Positions 1-8,218 of a stretch of 26,445 bases of DNA are shown piece by piece (within the stretch, counting starts at the first letter, position 1; the number at the start of each line of letters is the position of its first letter). The position numbers and the translations under genes were made by a program. The stretch is from a virus. The stretch lies in the IMG/VR virus record IMGVR_UViG_3300025736_000166, positions 1-26,445 of that record; one strand, written 5' to 3'. The notes under the pieces were generated by a model that saw only the letters and a list, made by a program, of their open reading frames with translations, did not search any database and was not told the DNA's origin.

Positions 1-1941
1 CATAATAACACCATCGGCTTTGATAATGCTGTCATGAGCAGAACATCCGCCGTTTGATATGTCAAGTTTTACCAAGTCAGGCATTGACCGTTTTTCAACT
101 TGTGCTGATTCTACAATGCAGAGCGTGTCGTCGTCAAGTTTCTTTAGCCCCATAACATCGTTGTCAAGCTGAACAACAGAGCCATCAATCACGTCAGGGG
201 TGTCACCGAATGAACCAAGCTCACTGAACACCGCATCACGAACCACATCCTTTTCACGAAGCTGTCCATCCCATCGTATATCGCCATATACCACACGGTC
301 TTTGATTTCCTCAGCATAACTGTAACCTTCAAGGAACGGTGAACGCTGTAGCCCGAACGTGTCGTCTATCAGTGGGAAGTTGTGACCGTTTATCTTGCGA
401 TAGTCACCCGCTTCAAGCCCTGCAAGCCAGTCATTAGCACCTATTACTGTTAGAAAGTGATAGTGATTGTCGTCAAATCCTACAATAGTATTATCGCCTA
501 TTTTCCAAGGATAGTTACCACCGGCTAAGTCATCCTTAAACGCGTCCTCTTGTGAAACTATTATGCTTTTAACGGGGTAGAAGTTTGTCTGCTCTGTCGT
601 CTGAGAACGGTGTTCAAGTCTTCCAAGCCAAATGCGTATACTGGTAACACGTGGACTTGTACGGTCTGGATAGTCATCGCCATCAACTGTATTAAGTGAT
701 ATGAGCCCTAATTTAAGACGTACTACAATTACATTCCATAGACTAAGTGACGGATTGATTGCATCCGAAAGAGCACACCCCACAGGGATAGCATCTAATG
801 TTCCCATCTTAGATTTATTTACGTCTATTGATGCTTGGCGACTAATATCAGTATTAGTAACATTATAGATTTGACTTTCTTGCGACCCATCATAGATATA
901 GCTAATGCCAACATAGAAGTAGATAAGATTGTCTTCACCGTCTATAAATTGATCAACCGGACTAATGCCATCGCTCCATCTCCATGCGGCATTATTAGCA
1001 CCATCTACTCCATCATATACCAAGAAAGGAACTACGCTGTTATATAACTCAAGGGCATCATCCATCTTATTCTCTGCGTTATATAGTGTGTACCAATCTT
1101 TTAACGAATCCCATAGAGAGCCAGCATCAAAAGCCCCCGGATCAGCGGCTAATCTACCATAGTGAGTAGGCGAATATACTGCGTGGTTGTCGTGACCTAA
1201 TGCCTCATTGGCGTTCGTATAAGCATTATCTTCTCTTGGCGGTTGCAACGGAGTAACATCAAGCATCCAGTTGTTGAAGTTGATAGCACTTATAAAGAAC
1301 TTGCGATCAATACGACCGTACCACAGCGGTATAGCCTTAGCTCCCGTGCCTAACCCCATCCTTAATACACCCTTGCTGTCCCAAAAGTGAGCGTGTGGTG
1401 AAGGAATAGGGCGGGATGTTATAGCCATACCACCACGTGTCAAGACGGGTCTCAGTCTTTCCCAAAACCACTCAGTAACACCAAGATCATTCTGATACGT
1501 ATTCTCCAATACAACCCAACCCGGATGAAGCCCAAAGTGATAGCGATAGAACAGGTTGTTACTGCATTGTATTACGTGACGCTGTGTAGTGCCACCACCG
1601 TAGTCAGGCTGTTCCCACTCGTAGATAGCAACTATCCGTATGTCATCACCACCTGCATCCCCAAGGTGAACACCACCAGTTTCGGGAGTACCTACTACGG
1701 AATCATAGTCGGTGTCGCTTGTCGGTAGTACAGCAGGTTGATCCTTCTCTTCTCCCTGTCCCATCGGGTTCAGTGGGTAGATAACGTCACTTTTATATAG
1801 CGCAAGATAACCGGCACGCCCTAAGAGCCGTCCGTTAGGGAATAGCTCTACGTCCTTTGCAACCTCCGCACTACGGAAGTTCTTGTCAAACGTGCTCTTT
1901 GAACGGTCTATACCGCCGAAGCCCTTGCTTACTATATTCAT
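1..1941 (-). CDS. Large virion protein, tail-hub/nozzle-like candidate (3' end outside window)
   Basis: An uninterrupted minus-strand frame runs 647 codons from ATG at 1941 to the left edge with no stop, so the C-terminus is outside the window. Its start overlaps the previous gene's stop by ATGA, implying coupled translation. The N-terminus (MNIVSKGFGGIDRS, then a segment containing NGRLLGRAGYLAL around residues 37-49) resembles the N-terminal pattern of P22 gp10 or T7 gp12-type tail hub proteins, where a list of early beta strands precedes an RxG motif. The rest is rich in Trp, Tyr, Asp and Gly as in beta-propeller tail proteins. Position after adaptor and capsid genes supports a tail role. 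The family assignment is inference; that it is a real gene is near certain. Confidence 0.6.
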   Translation of the reverse strand, partial: MNIVSKGFGGIDRSKSTFDKNFRSAEVAKDVELFPNGRLLGRAGYLALYKSDVIYPLNPMGQGEEKDQPAVLPTSDTDYDSVVGTPETGGVHLGDAGGDDIRIVAIYEWEQPDYGGGTTQRHVIQCSNNLFYRYHFGLHPGWVVLENTYQNDLGVTEWFWERLRPVLTRGGMAITSRPIPSPHAHFWDSKGVLRMGLGTGAKAIPLWYGRIDRKFFISAINFNNWMLDVTPLQPPREDNAYTNANEALGHDNHAVYSPTHYGRLAADPGAFDAGSLWDSLKDWYTLYNAENKMDDALELYNSVVPFLVYDGVDGANNAAWRWSDGISPVDQFIDGEDNLIYFYVGISYIYDGSQESQIYNVTNTDISRQASIDVNKSKMGTLDAIPVGCALSDAINPSLSLWNVIVVRLKLGLISLNTVDGDDYPDRTSPRVTSIRIWLGRLEHRSQTTEQTNFYPVKSIIVSQEDAFKDDLAGGNYPWKIGDNTIVGFDDNHYHFLTVIGANDWLAGLEAGDYRKINGHNFPLIDDTFGLQRSPFLEGYSYAEEIKDRVVYGDIRWDGQLREKDVVRDAVFSELGSFGDTPDVIDGSVVQLDNDVMGLKKLDDDTLCIVESAQVEKRSMPDLVKLDISNGGCSAHDSIIKADGVIM

Positions 1942-2612
1942 TGTCTTACCGGTTTCATTAGTCGTCCAGCCGCTCCCTGAATCCAAGCATCAGGAATTTG
2001 TCTGCGAATATACAGATACATAAGATTAGTAGTAGCTGTTTTAAGGTTCTTAACTTTGAAGCGAACATACGGAGACCTTATGTGAAGCGTGTCATAGAGT
2101 TGCCTCGCTATGTCTCCTTGTGCCGATGACTGCGCAAGACTACATATATTGCTTACTCCATTGGCGAATATCGTATCAGTCACTTGGAATCCATAAGCAA
2201 AGCCACTATCAGCCATTAGACTTGAGTAGTGAATCGCCTGTTCTACTGTGACACGAATAGTGTCAAGAGCTGTACCCATTGCGAATATGGACATTTCAAT
2301 ATCAGTCCCCACGAACTCCCAACAAGGCAAGTATCCGCCAACTGCACCTGAGCTATCGGGTGACGTGTACGATCCACTTCCGATACCACCTGTGTATGTG
2401 TAATCAAGGCTATCTACTATGAAGGAAGTATAGACTGTATTCCCAAACATCACGTTGCCACGACTACCATCTGTAGGATTGCTTTCTGCGATAGTCATAC
2501 TTGGCTGTATGCCAACAGTCTTAACCCGAAGGAATATTCCACCATCCGTAGCTCCGAACGCAACAGAAGCAACTACAGCGATAAATAACGCTATGTAGGT
2601 TGTTTTCTTCAT
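1938..2612 (-). CDS. Virion-region protein with an N-terminal signal peptide
   Basis: This encodes 224 residues. The N-terminus is a textbook Sec signal: MKK, a hydrophobic stretch (residues 5-18) and a likely signal peptidase I site after SVAFGA. The mature part is rich in Ser, Thr, Gly and Tyr with alternating beta pattern and has no motif I recognise. It overlaps both neighbours by 4 bases (ATGA at each end), so it is embedded in the tail operon and is translated with the adaptor gene. A signal peptide on a gene of the virion operon is unusual, because virion proteins assemble in the cytoplasm. It may be exported to the envelope, or the hydrophobic N-terminus may serve in ejection. Function unknown. 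Confidence 0.8.
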   Translation of the reverse strand: MKKTTYIALFIAVVASVAFGATDGGIFLRVKTVGIQPSMTIAESNPTDGSRGNVMFGNTVYTSFIVDSLDYTYTGGIGSGSYTSPDSSGAVGGYLPCWEFVGTDIEMSIFAMGTALDTIRVTVEQAIHYSSLMADSGFAYGFQVTDTIFANGVSNICSLAQSSAQGDIARQLYDTLHIRSPYVRFKVKNLKTATTNLMYLYIRRQIPDAWIQGAAGRLMKPVRQ

Positions 2613-3733
2613 CGGTTACTATGGCTCATACGTGATTGTCCTTCTCCCTTGCCCTTAATATCACGAAGGAAGTTCTGCATATACTTTTCAACCATAAGAA
2701 GAGCAATGTTTAGCTCTGCTGTAGGTACGGGTGAAGTTGTTGCCAACATTTCTATTGACTTATTCACTATAAGCTCTTGGTGCAGGTTAAGCGGTGACGG
2801 AGGTGCATCAGTATCGTCAACCAGCTTTTGAGGTACGGCGTGATGTGTTACCACAAGTACGCAGTCTGAAAGAGTTACCGTATCTAAGTATAAAAGGTTT
2901 GCCCCAGTAAGGACAACAGTGTCATCTGATAAGACTATATCCATAGCAGTTGTGTCTGCTTGGAATCTAAGGGTTACACGTTGCCAAGAAGTAGTAGGGG
3001 TGAATGTTGTACTATAATCGCCCATAGTTACAGTAACCGCTCCTCCGTCCCACGTTGTAGCATACTTTACATAGAATGAAAGTGAGTAATAATTCCCTAT
3101 CACAAGAGCAGTGATGTCATCAGAGGATAACGTCAGCGTCATAGCATTAGGTGCGGCATCACGAGTGTATAGACCAGCATTACCACTAACACCACCAGCA
3201 ACCACAGTTCCACCACCACCAACCGCAACCCAATCTGCCATAGTCAACGGGTTTAGCGTTGTGAAGTTTCTGTTCTCTGCGTCTATGATCATCTCGGTTG
3301 AAGCTGGTATGGCTATGCCAAAGTTCAGCTTCTCATTACGGATGCTGTATCCGTTGTTCGTGTACAGTTGTGACCATTCACGCCGATTGACATTAGGAAA
3401 TCTTACAGAGTCACGGTACATATCACGGTTAGGAGCAAGAGGTATCTCCTGACCATCAACCATTACTGTCATCATAGAACCATAGTCATCACCAATATCT
3501 TCGGGGTTAGAACCACGAAGGTTATGGAATAAACGAGTGCCGTCCGTCTTAACGCCAACGGTACGCTCGTAGTATCCAGTGTCCTTAGCGATCTCCCCAA
3601 CGGCACGGTTAATAGCACCATCGTAGAAAATCTTTGGTATCCGTTCGTATGTAGTAGAAGTTGAAGGATTGTCCTGCATCTTAAACTTCAGTATGTCACG
3701 AACGTCTTTGAGTGTAGCTTGAATGATTGACAT
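2609..3733 (-). CDS. Head-tail adaptor-like protein with inserted beta-sandwich domain
   Basis: This encodes 374 residues. The first ~155 residues are helical then beta and look like the connector ring proteins that dock under the portal: a start LKDVRDILKFKM, then FYDGAINRAVGEIAKD and a later basic WSQLYTNNGYSIRNEKL. The C-terminal ~80 residues (VPQKLVDDTDAPPSP, then LHQELIVNKSIEMLA) continue that pattern. Between them, about residues 155-290, lies a Thr/Gly-rich segment with YSLSFYVKYAT and SWQRVTLRFQA, typical of carbohydrate-binding beta-sandwich modules. Without the insert the protein would be about 240 residues, closer to known adaptors. Its stop overlaps the next ATG by four bases. Adaptor identity is inferred from pattern plus position. 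Confidence 0.6.
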   Translation of the reverse strand: MSIIQATLKDVRDILKFKMQDNPSTSTTYERIPKIFYDGAINRAVGEIAKDTGYYERTVGVKTDGTRLFHNLRGSNPEDIGDDYGSMMTVMVDGQEIPLAPNRDMYRDSVRFPNVNRREWSQLYTNNGYSIRNEKLNFGIAIPASTEMIIDAENRNFTTLNPLTMADWVAVGGGGTVVAGGVSGNAGLYTRDAAPNAMTLTLSSDDITALVIGNYYSLSFYVKYATTWDGGAVTVTMGDYSTTFTPTTSWQRVTLRFQADTTAMDIVLSDDTVVLTGANLLYLDTVTLSDCVLVVTHHAVPQKLVDDTDAPPSPLNLHQELIVNKSIEMLATTSPVPTAELNIALLMVEKYMQNFLRDIKGKGEGQSRMSHSNR

Positions 3734-3752
3734 AGGTTGTCCTGTTTAGCTG

Positions 3753-3776
3753 AGGGGGAGAATTACTCCTCCCCCT
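3753..3776 (-). other. GC-rich intergenic hairpin between capsid-proximal gene and adaptor gene
   Basis: A perfect 8-bp inverted repeat (AGGGGGAG and CTCCCCCT) with an 8-nt loop lies in the 57-nt gap between the genes at 3791-4111 and 2609-3733. There is no T-run directly after it in either direction, so it is not a classical terminator. On the minus-strand transcript it sits after the highly expressed capsid genes and could act as a partial terminator or as an mRNA 3'-end stabiliser or processing site. Confidence 0.5.
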
Positions 3777-3790
3777 ATCGCTATTGGTTT

Positions 3791-4111
3791 TTAGTCGCCA
3801 GTGTATGCAACTCTGATGGCAGTTCCGGAAACAACAACATATTCACGCTCATTGCTATCGTCGAATATCTTTATGATTGTGTTCGGAAGCGCGGCAACAA
3901 GTGCTGTTACTTCCGTAGCATCAGGTTCTCCAGCAGTATGAGCAAACAGTACGTGCTTACACTTGCTGGTGTCGAGGCTCTCGAAGAACACTGCGCCTTG
4001 CAAGCCGTATTTCCCTCTCCAGTCAGTGCCAGAGGTATTGCTTGCATCGTGAACTTTGAACTGCAACCCTTTGTGAGTATTGGTTGCGCTATAAGTGGGC
4101 CATGTAGCCAT
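3791..4111 (-). CDS. Small protein directly downstream of the capsid gene
   Basis: This encodes 106 residues, mostly predicted beta (HVLFAHTAG, NTIIKIFDDSNEREYVVVSG). It starts 18 bases after the capsid stop, behind a good ribosome binding site (AAAGGA). No known motif is seen. Its size and its place directly after the capsid gene match those of head decoration or cementing proteins and of small head-completion proteins in other phages, but nothing in the sequence proves it. It is followed by the GC-rich hairpin that separates the head and adaptor genes. Confidence 0.7.
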   Translation of the reverse strand: MATWPTYSATNTHKGLQFKVHDASNTSGTDWRGKYGLQGAVFFESLDTSKCKHVLFAHTAGEPDATEVTALVAALPNTIIKIFDDSNEREYVVVSGTAIRVAYTGD

Positions 4112-4128
4112 TGTGTAATCCTTTCAGA

Positions 4129-5517
4129 TTAGGTTAAGGACGGGGGTGGTGAATTAGTGACCAGCAATACTGATCCGTAGTGATCGGTAGATGTTGGAGT
4201 CTGTGAATGCGTACGTGGCTTGTCAACATCGTCGATACGCATAAGACCCATATCAACCATCCAGTCAACGTAACGAGGATGCGGGGTACGAGGATGCTCG
4301 TACTCTTCCATCTTCGGCTCTTCGCCAACAGCAAGACCGATTGCACGGTTGCCCCAAATGATACCGACCTTCAGTGCGTTCTCCTGATCACCGCCGGGAG
4401 AGTTTTCTGCATAATACTCAATGCAGTCAGGTGTCTTTCCGGTACGGGTCTGAGCTAAACTTGCGCCTGTTCCGGTAGTGTTACCAAAATACAGAAGATC
4501 ATCATCATTTGATTCCGCCCCTCCGACCTTATAGGCGTGAACTTCAGGAGCACCAACGATAGTATCAAAGATGGCAAATCCTTCGTAGTAAATCTCAGCA
4601 CCGGCAATGGACGGATGCTCCTTTGCCTTGCTATTGTATGCTGAATCGCCAAGAGAGATGATACGCTCGTCTTGCTTCAGTTGATACATCTGATCGGAGT
4701 GTACAGATACAGCCCAATACGGCTTGCCTTCAACCATTGCAGTCGGTTCAATCTTCTTGCGCTGTAGCGTTGTTTTCGCTTTCAACAGAAGGTCTGAACT
4801 GAATGTTTCGTTTGCGGCTGGTACTGCGCCATTGTTGTACAGACCGGTGATGTTCGCTGATCCTACAAGAGCGTTAATAATACTTGCCTTGTATGTTGCC
4901 ATAGTGTTTGAATACGTGACGTATCCATTACCAGCAACAAGAATATTCGGGTGATAGGAAAGTCCTAATCCTAATCCACCCGGATCGCTTGATGTGAGCA
5001 TCGAAGAGCGACCTTCGCAGAGAGACCAAATGACTTCTGCTTCAAACATCTTCTGCCACCAACGATTGATCATAATGGTAGCTTCGTTTTCAAGCATTGC
5101 ATTCTTGGCGAGGCGTTCAATCTGCGAACCGATAAACGACTGATAAGACTTTACAACCTTACCGGTCATAAACTCCTGCAACTTACGAGAGCCAATCTCT
5201 TCGTGAGAAGTAGGATCGCCGTCTCCAAGTGCAGAGTAACCACCGCTGATGTCACCGGCTACGGGAACCAAGAGACGGTTAGTTGACTTGAATCCGTTGA
5301 ACCGGACGATAGGAGAGTTTAATGATGGGAACTTACCGCTATTCGTGTCATAGGTGTACTCGTCTTTCCTGCCAGACGGAACCATTGAGTTGAATGAACT
5401 GAAGAACCGTGAGAAGAATGATGCAACCATTGGTTGCAAGAGGCACTTAAGAGCTACCTCGTCTGGGGTTAAAAAACCACCAGTTACTACGTGTATTCCG
5501 GGATTATGTGAGGACAT
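4129..5517 (-). CDS. Probable major capsid protein
   Basis: This encodes 462 residues and lies just after the scaffold gene, with a 9-base gap, the usual place of the coat gene. The N-terminus names a packed N-arm (LLQPMVASFFSRFFSSFNSMV) followed by a Pro/Arg-rich loop region (TNRLLVPVAG, DGDPTSHEEIG), a long helix (KSYQSFIGSQIERLAKNA) that could be the spine helix, and a later A-domain-like stretch (YWAVSVHSDQMYQL, VHAYKVGG). This order resembles the N4 gp56/DUF4043-type capsid proteins. The C-terminal 25 residues are Ser/Thr/Pro-rich and probably flexible. No protease gene is seen nearby. The capsid role is well supported by context; the exact family is inference. Confidence 0.75.
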   Translation of the reverse strand: MSSHNPGIHVVTGGFLTPDEVALKCLLQPMVASFFSRFFSSFNSMVPSGRKDEYTYDTNSGKFPSLNSPIVRFNGFKSTNRLLVPVAGDISGGYSALGDGDPTSHEEIGSRKLQEFMTGKVVKSYQSFIGSQIERLAKNAMLENEATIMINRWWQKMFEAEVIWSLCEGRSSMLTSSDPGGLGLGLSYHPNILVAGNGYVTYSNTMATYKASIINALVGSANITGLYNNGAVPAANETFSSDLLLKAKTTLQRKKIEPTAMVEGKPYWAVSVHSDQMYQLKQDERIISLGDSAYNSKAKEHPSIAGAEIYYEGFAIFDTIVGAPEVHAYKVGGAESNDDDLLYFGNTTGTGASLAQTRTGKTPDCIEYYAENSPGGDQENALKVGIIWGNRAIGLAVGEEPKMEEYEHPRTPHPRYVDWMVDMGLMRIDDVDKPRTHSQTPTSTDHYGSVLLVTNSPPPSLT

Positions 5518-5526
5518 AAATTATCC

Positions 5527-6192
5527 TTATCTGTGTAAGTTTTTCCTGATTTCTGCCTCCACCGAGTCATAGTTATTACCCGGCTTTGGAGGATTAGCTG
5601 GCGGATTACCGCCCCCTTTGGGAAGTGTTGTGACAGGCTTCCTTTCAGCACCAACAGGAACGACCTTTACTTGACCTGTCTGTATCTGATAGATCGTATA
5701 GAAGTCAGCGTGACTAAGCCGTTTTTTCTCGAAGTGCTTATCGAGTGCGGATAGATCGGCTTTCGGATTAGATGACACAAATGCCTCTCTATCACTGTTC
5801 CATTGTACGGCTTCGTCTGTTAGTTCCGGTTCGGGCTTCTTTCTTGCGGCTTCACGCTCGTCTAAGAGTGCCGTTGTATAGGCATCCCTTAGCTCTTTGG
5901 TTTCGCCACTTTCGACTATCTTATCCCAAAGCAGATTGCTCTGCTTGGGTTTTTCTGCGTCGATTTGAGCGAGCCTCTTGCGTATATCTGCATTTTCCTG
6001 TTGTGACTTTGTTAGTGCGGCTTGCGTATCCTTGAATCGCTTTTCAGTCTTAGCGGAAGATTCGGCAAGGAGTGCTTCTAACTGTGGCTTAGTGAGTACG
6101 ACATCCTCTGCTTCTGTTTCTTCTACTACTTCTTCGGGGTTGTCAACTCCCTCATCAGGCTGTAATACCTGTCCTTCTTCTTCGTCTGGCAT
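5527..6192 (-). CDS. Scaffolding protein
   Basis: This encodes 221 residues. The first ~30 residues are extremely acidic (MPDEEEGQVL, NPEEVVEETEAEDV). Residues about 35-85 form a charged heptad-rich coiled coil (KTEKRFKDTQAALTKSQQE). The C-terminal third has a Pro/Gly-rich linker (GGGNPPANPPKPG) and a short basic tail (EAEIRKNLHR), matching scaffolds that use a basic C-terminal helix to bind coat protein. It sits between portal and coat genes, as in P22-like and many other phages. The function is transient organisation of the procapsid. Confidence is high from composition and position, though scaffolds have little sequence conservation. Confidence 0.8.
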   Translation of the reverse strand: MPDEEEGQVLQPDEGVDNPEEVVEETEAEDVVLTKPQLEALLAESSAKTEKRFKDTQAALTKSQQENADIRKRLAQIDAEKPKQSNLLWDKIVESGETKELRDAYTTALLDEREAARKKPEPELTDEAVQWNSDREAFVSSNPKADLSALDKHFEKKRLSHADFYTIYQIQTGQVKVVPVGAERKPVTTLPKGGGNPPANPPKPGNNYDSVEAEIRKNLHR

Positions 6193-6334
6193 TGTGCTTC
6201 CTTTGGTTCTTGATCCGGTGGTAATTACCGAGTCGGCTTTGGGAACCCTTTCACTCTCATCAGGGGTCGTTAGTTGTCAGGAGTCCTATACGGGGTTGAA
6301 ACCGCACGAGAGTCCCGTGAGAAGTTCTATATAT

Positions 6335-8218
6335 CTAAGGTGCTACAGGAGGTTGCCCTGTATCGCCTTGTGGTGGCTGTTGAATCTGTTGTTCGCTTGG
6401 CGTTCCGGGTTGCTGTGGCTGTCCACCTTCTTGACCCGGAACTTGAGGCATTTGGCTAAGACCATACATACGCTCGATAAGCATATCAAACTTAGTCGCT
6501 ATAGCTTCTGCATTAGGCAATGACATAAGTCTTACAATCTCAGGGGCAAGTACAGCCTTAAACTCATCAGGTAGAGACTTAACGCTCTCGCTGAAGCCAG
6601 CGAACTCGTCTTGACGTTGTGACTTAGTCATTGGAGTCTCTTCAATGGTAACGTCATACTTAGCATAGGTGCGCTTCTGTATAAGCTCCCAAACATTAGG
6701 CTCACGCTCTATGATCTTGTTCCACCTTTTTTCTCCAAGTATCTCAATAACATCTTCCTTGTCATATACATCAGGTATCATTTCAAGGATAATCTTGCCC
6801 TTCATACGCTGGCACAGTATCCAGTTCTTCATTATCATTGCTATTGCAGTACTGCCTTGTAATATCTTGAGGCTGTACAGCTTACCACTTTCTCCGCTTC
6901 CTTCAGTCATCCCCCTGCTTGCTGGCGGAATAAGACCTAAGTCGATCCAATCCTTGTCGTTTAACGCTTGAGATTGATATAGTCCACCGGGTATCTGCAT
7001 TTCTACGGGAACAGGAGCACCAACATCGGAAAGTGTTATACCCTTATATCCGGGTGTTGATCCGTGCTCTATCATATCCTCTCTAAGTGCTTCGTCCCCC
7101 TTACGGAATAGAAGAGCACCATTAGCACCTTTGGCAAGTATCTCCGCCATAATACTACGGCTTATATTAAGCTCTTCCTGTATCCCGATCAAATCTTCAA
7201 CGTATCCCTGCGAGTCTATGATTTTAAGACCAAGATTCATTGGGGTAAATACGCTTGTGGGGAAATACTTATATCCATAATCCTTTTCATCAAGTAACTT
7301 ATCTGCGTATGGGTAGTAGTGTGCGACCGTGATCTTAGGAAGTTTTGCCGTCTTTGGAATCCATCTGCCATCGTTAAGTTCTGGTTCAATGGTAGTGTAT
7401 GTCCCGTCGTATTCGTGTACCCATATATCGGTATCAACGATGCGAACATACCAGTTTTCCATAACCTTGTACATTCCGTGCTGATACACGGAAATCTTAT
7501 CTATCGGTGTACTGTCACGCAAGAGAGACTTAAACCTTCCAATGATACCCTTCCAGAATCCATTAAACTCATTTACGCTGAAATCTTCTTTAGACAGTAG
7601 CTTTGATCCATCTAAGTCCTTCTCCTTCCCCCACTCGTCCATTATCTCATCACTACTCATCCATATTTCACGTTGCATCCCCTTCCAGTCCTTCTGCATT
7701 ATGTTACGTGCATTGGGGTCTAAGTAGATTTCCGTGTTGTTCTGACAGTCTATGTCAAACGAACGCTTATCTGTTATAGGGTCAACCTTAATGCGTATAA
7801 AGTAGAACCCTGTCCCGCCGATAATGCCATCCGCTTCAACGAGCGTATTGATGTAGTCAGCGTCCTCGTTGTATAAAACGTGTGACAATATACCCGTAAG
7901 CACTTCAGCAACAGCATCATCTTCTGCGCCAACACGCTCTACCTTTAGGGTAATCTCGTTCTGTAGCATTAGCCCAAGCATCTGACGCACAAGTGGGCCA
8001 ATCTTGTTTATAGTTATGCAGGGACGAAACTCTCCCGCAAGCCTTCTGCGGTCATCGTCACTCCATTGACCATCAGGGCGAACCATAGAATTGTTCTTCG
8101 CAACCTGATCGTTCCGGTCTGTCCACTCGTTATAGTGGTGGAAGTATAAGCCAACTATACGATCAATCGTATCTTGTCTTAGTTCTTCTTTAGTTTTGGT
8201 AGTTTCTGTCCTGACCAA
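6335..8218 (-). CDS. Portal protein, P22 type
   Basis: This encodes 627 residues forming the dodecameric DNA gate of the capsid vertex. Evidence is the N-terminal helix with a DRNDQ stretch, the hallmark RPCITINKIGPLVRQMLG near residues 83-100 that is typical of P22-like portals, DADYINTLVEADGIIGGTGF around residue 125, and a long helical stem and crown region. The C-terminal ~45 residues are Gln/Pro/Gly-rich (PQVPGQEGGQPQQPG) and probably disordered. Its ATG at 8218 lies 40 bases inside the terminase gene in another frame, so the two are translationally coupled. It is followed by a 142-base gap before the scaffold gene, the largest gap in the head operon. Confidence 0.9.
   Translation of the reverse strand: MVRTETTKTKEELRQDTIDRIVGLYFHHYNEWTDRNDQVAKNNSMVRPDGQWSDDDRRRLAGEFRPCITINKIGPLVRQMLGLMLQNEITLKVERVGAEDDAVAEVLTGILSHVLYNEDADYINTLVEADGIIGGTGFYFIRIKVDPITDKRSFDIDCQNNTEIYLDPNARNIMQKDWKGMQREIWMSSDEIMDEWGKEKDLDGSKLLSKEDFSVNEFNGFWKGIIGRFKSLLRDSTPIDKISVYQHGMYKVMENWYVRIVDTDIWVHEYDGTYTTIEPELNDGRWIPKTAKLPKITVAHYYPYADKLLDEKDYGYKYFPTSVFTPMNLGLKIIDSQGYVEDLIGIQEELNISRSIMAEILAKGANGALLFRKGDEALREDMIEHGSTPGYKGITLSDVGAPVPVEMQIPGGLYQSQALNDKDWIDLGLIPPASRGMTEGSGESGKLYSLKILQGSTAIAMIMKNWILCQRMKGKIILEMIPDVYDKEDVIEILGEKRWNKIIEREPNVWELIQKRTYAKYDVTIEETPMTKSQRQDEFAGFSESVKSLPDEFKAVLAPEIVRLMSLPNAEAIATKFDMLIERMYGLSQMPQVPGQEGGQPQQPGTPSEQQIQQPPQGDTGQPPVAP

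Noticed and set aside
3111-3452. 113-codon plus-strand open frame antisense to the adaptor gene
   Set aside because: Shadow of the adaptor gene; no ribosome binding site and composition is that of a reverse translation.
6200-6334. Minus-strand CTGATGA...GAAA motif in the portal-scaffold gap, looking like a fourth hammerhead
   Set aside because: Only GAGT lies between CTGATGA and GAAA, so no stem II can form, and no T-H cleavage site with fitting stems I and III is found upstream or downstream. Considered a chance match.
5978-6523. 181-codon plus-strand open frame
   Set aside because: Antisense to the well-supported scaffold and portal genes, Ser/Cys/Leu-rich in the manner of reverse-strand reading, and without a ribosome binding site.
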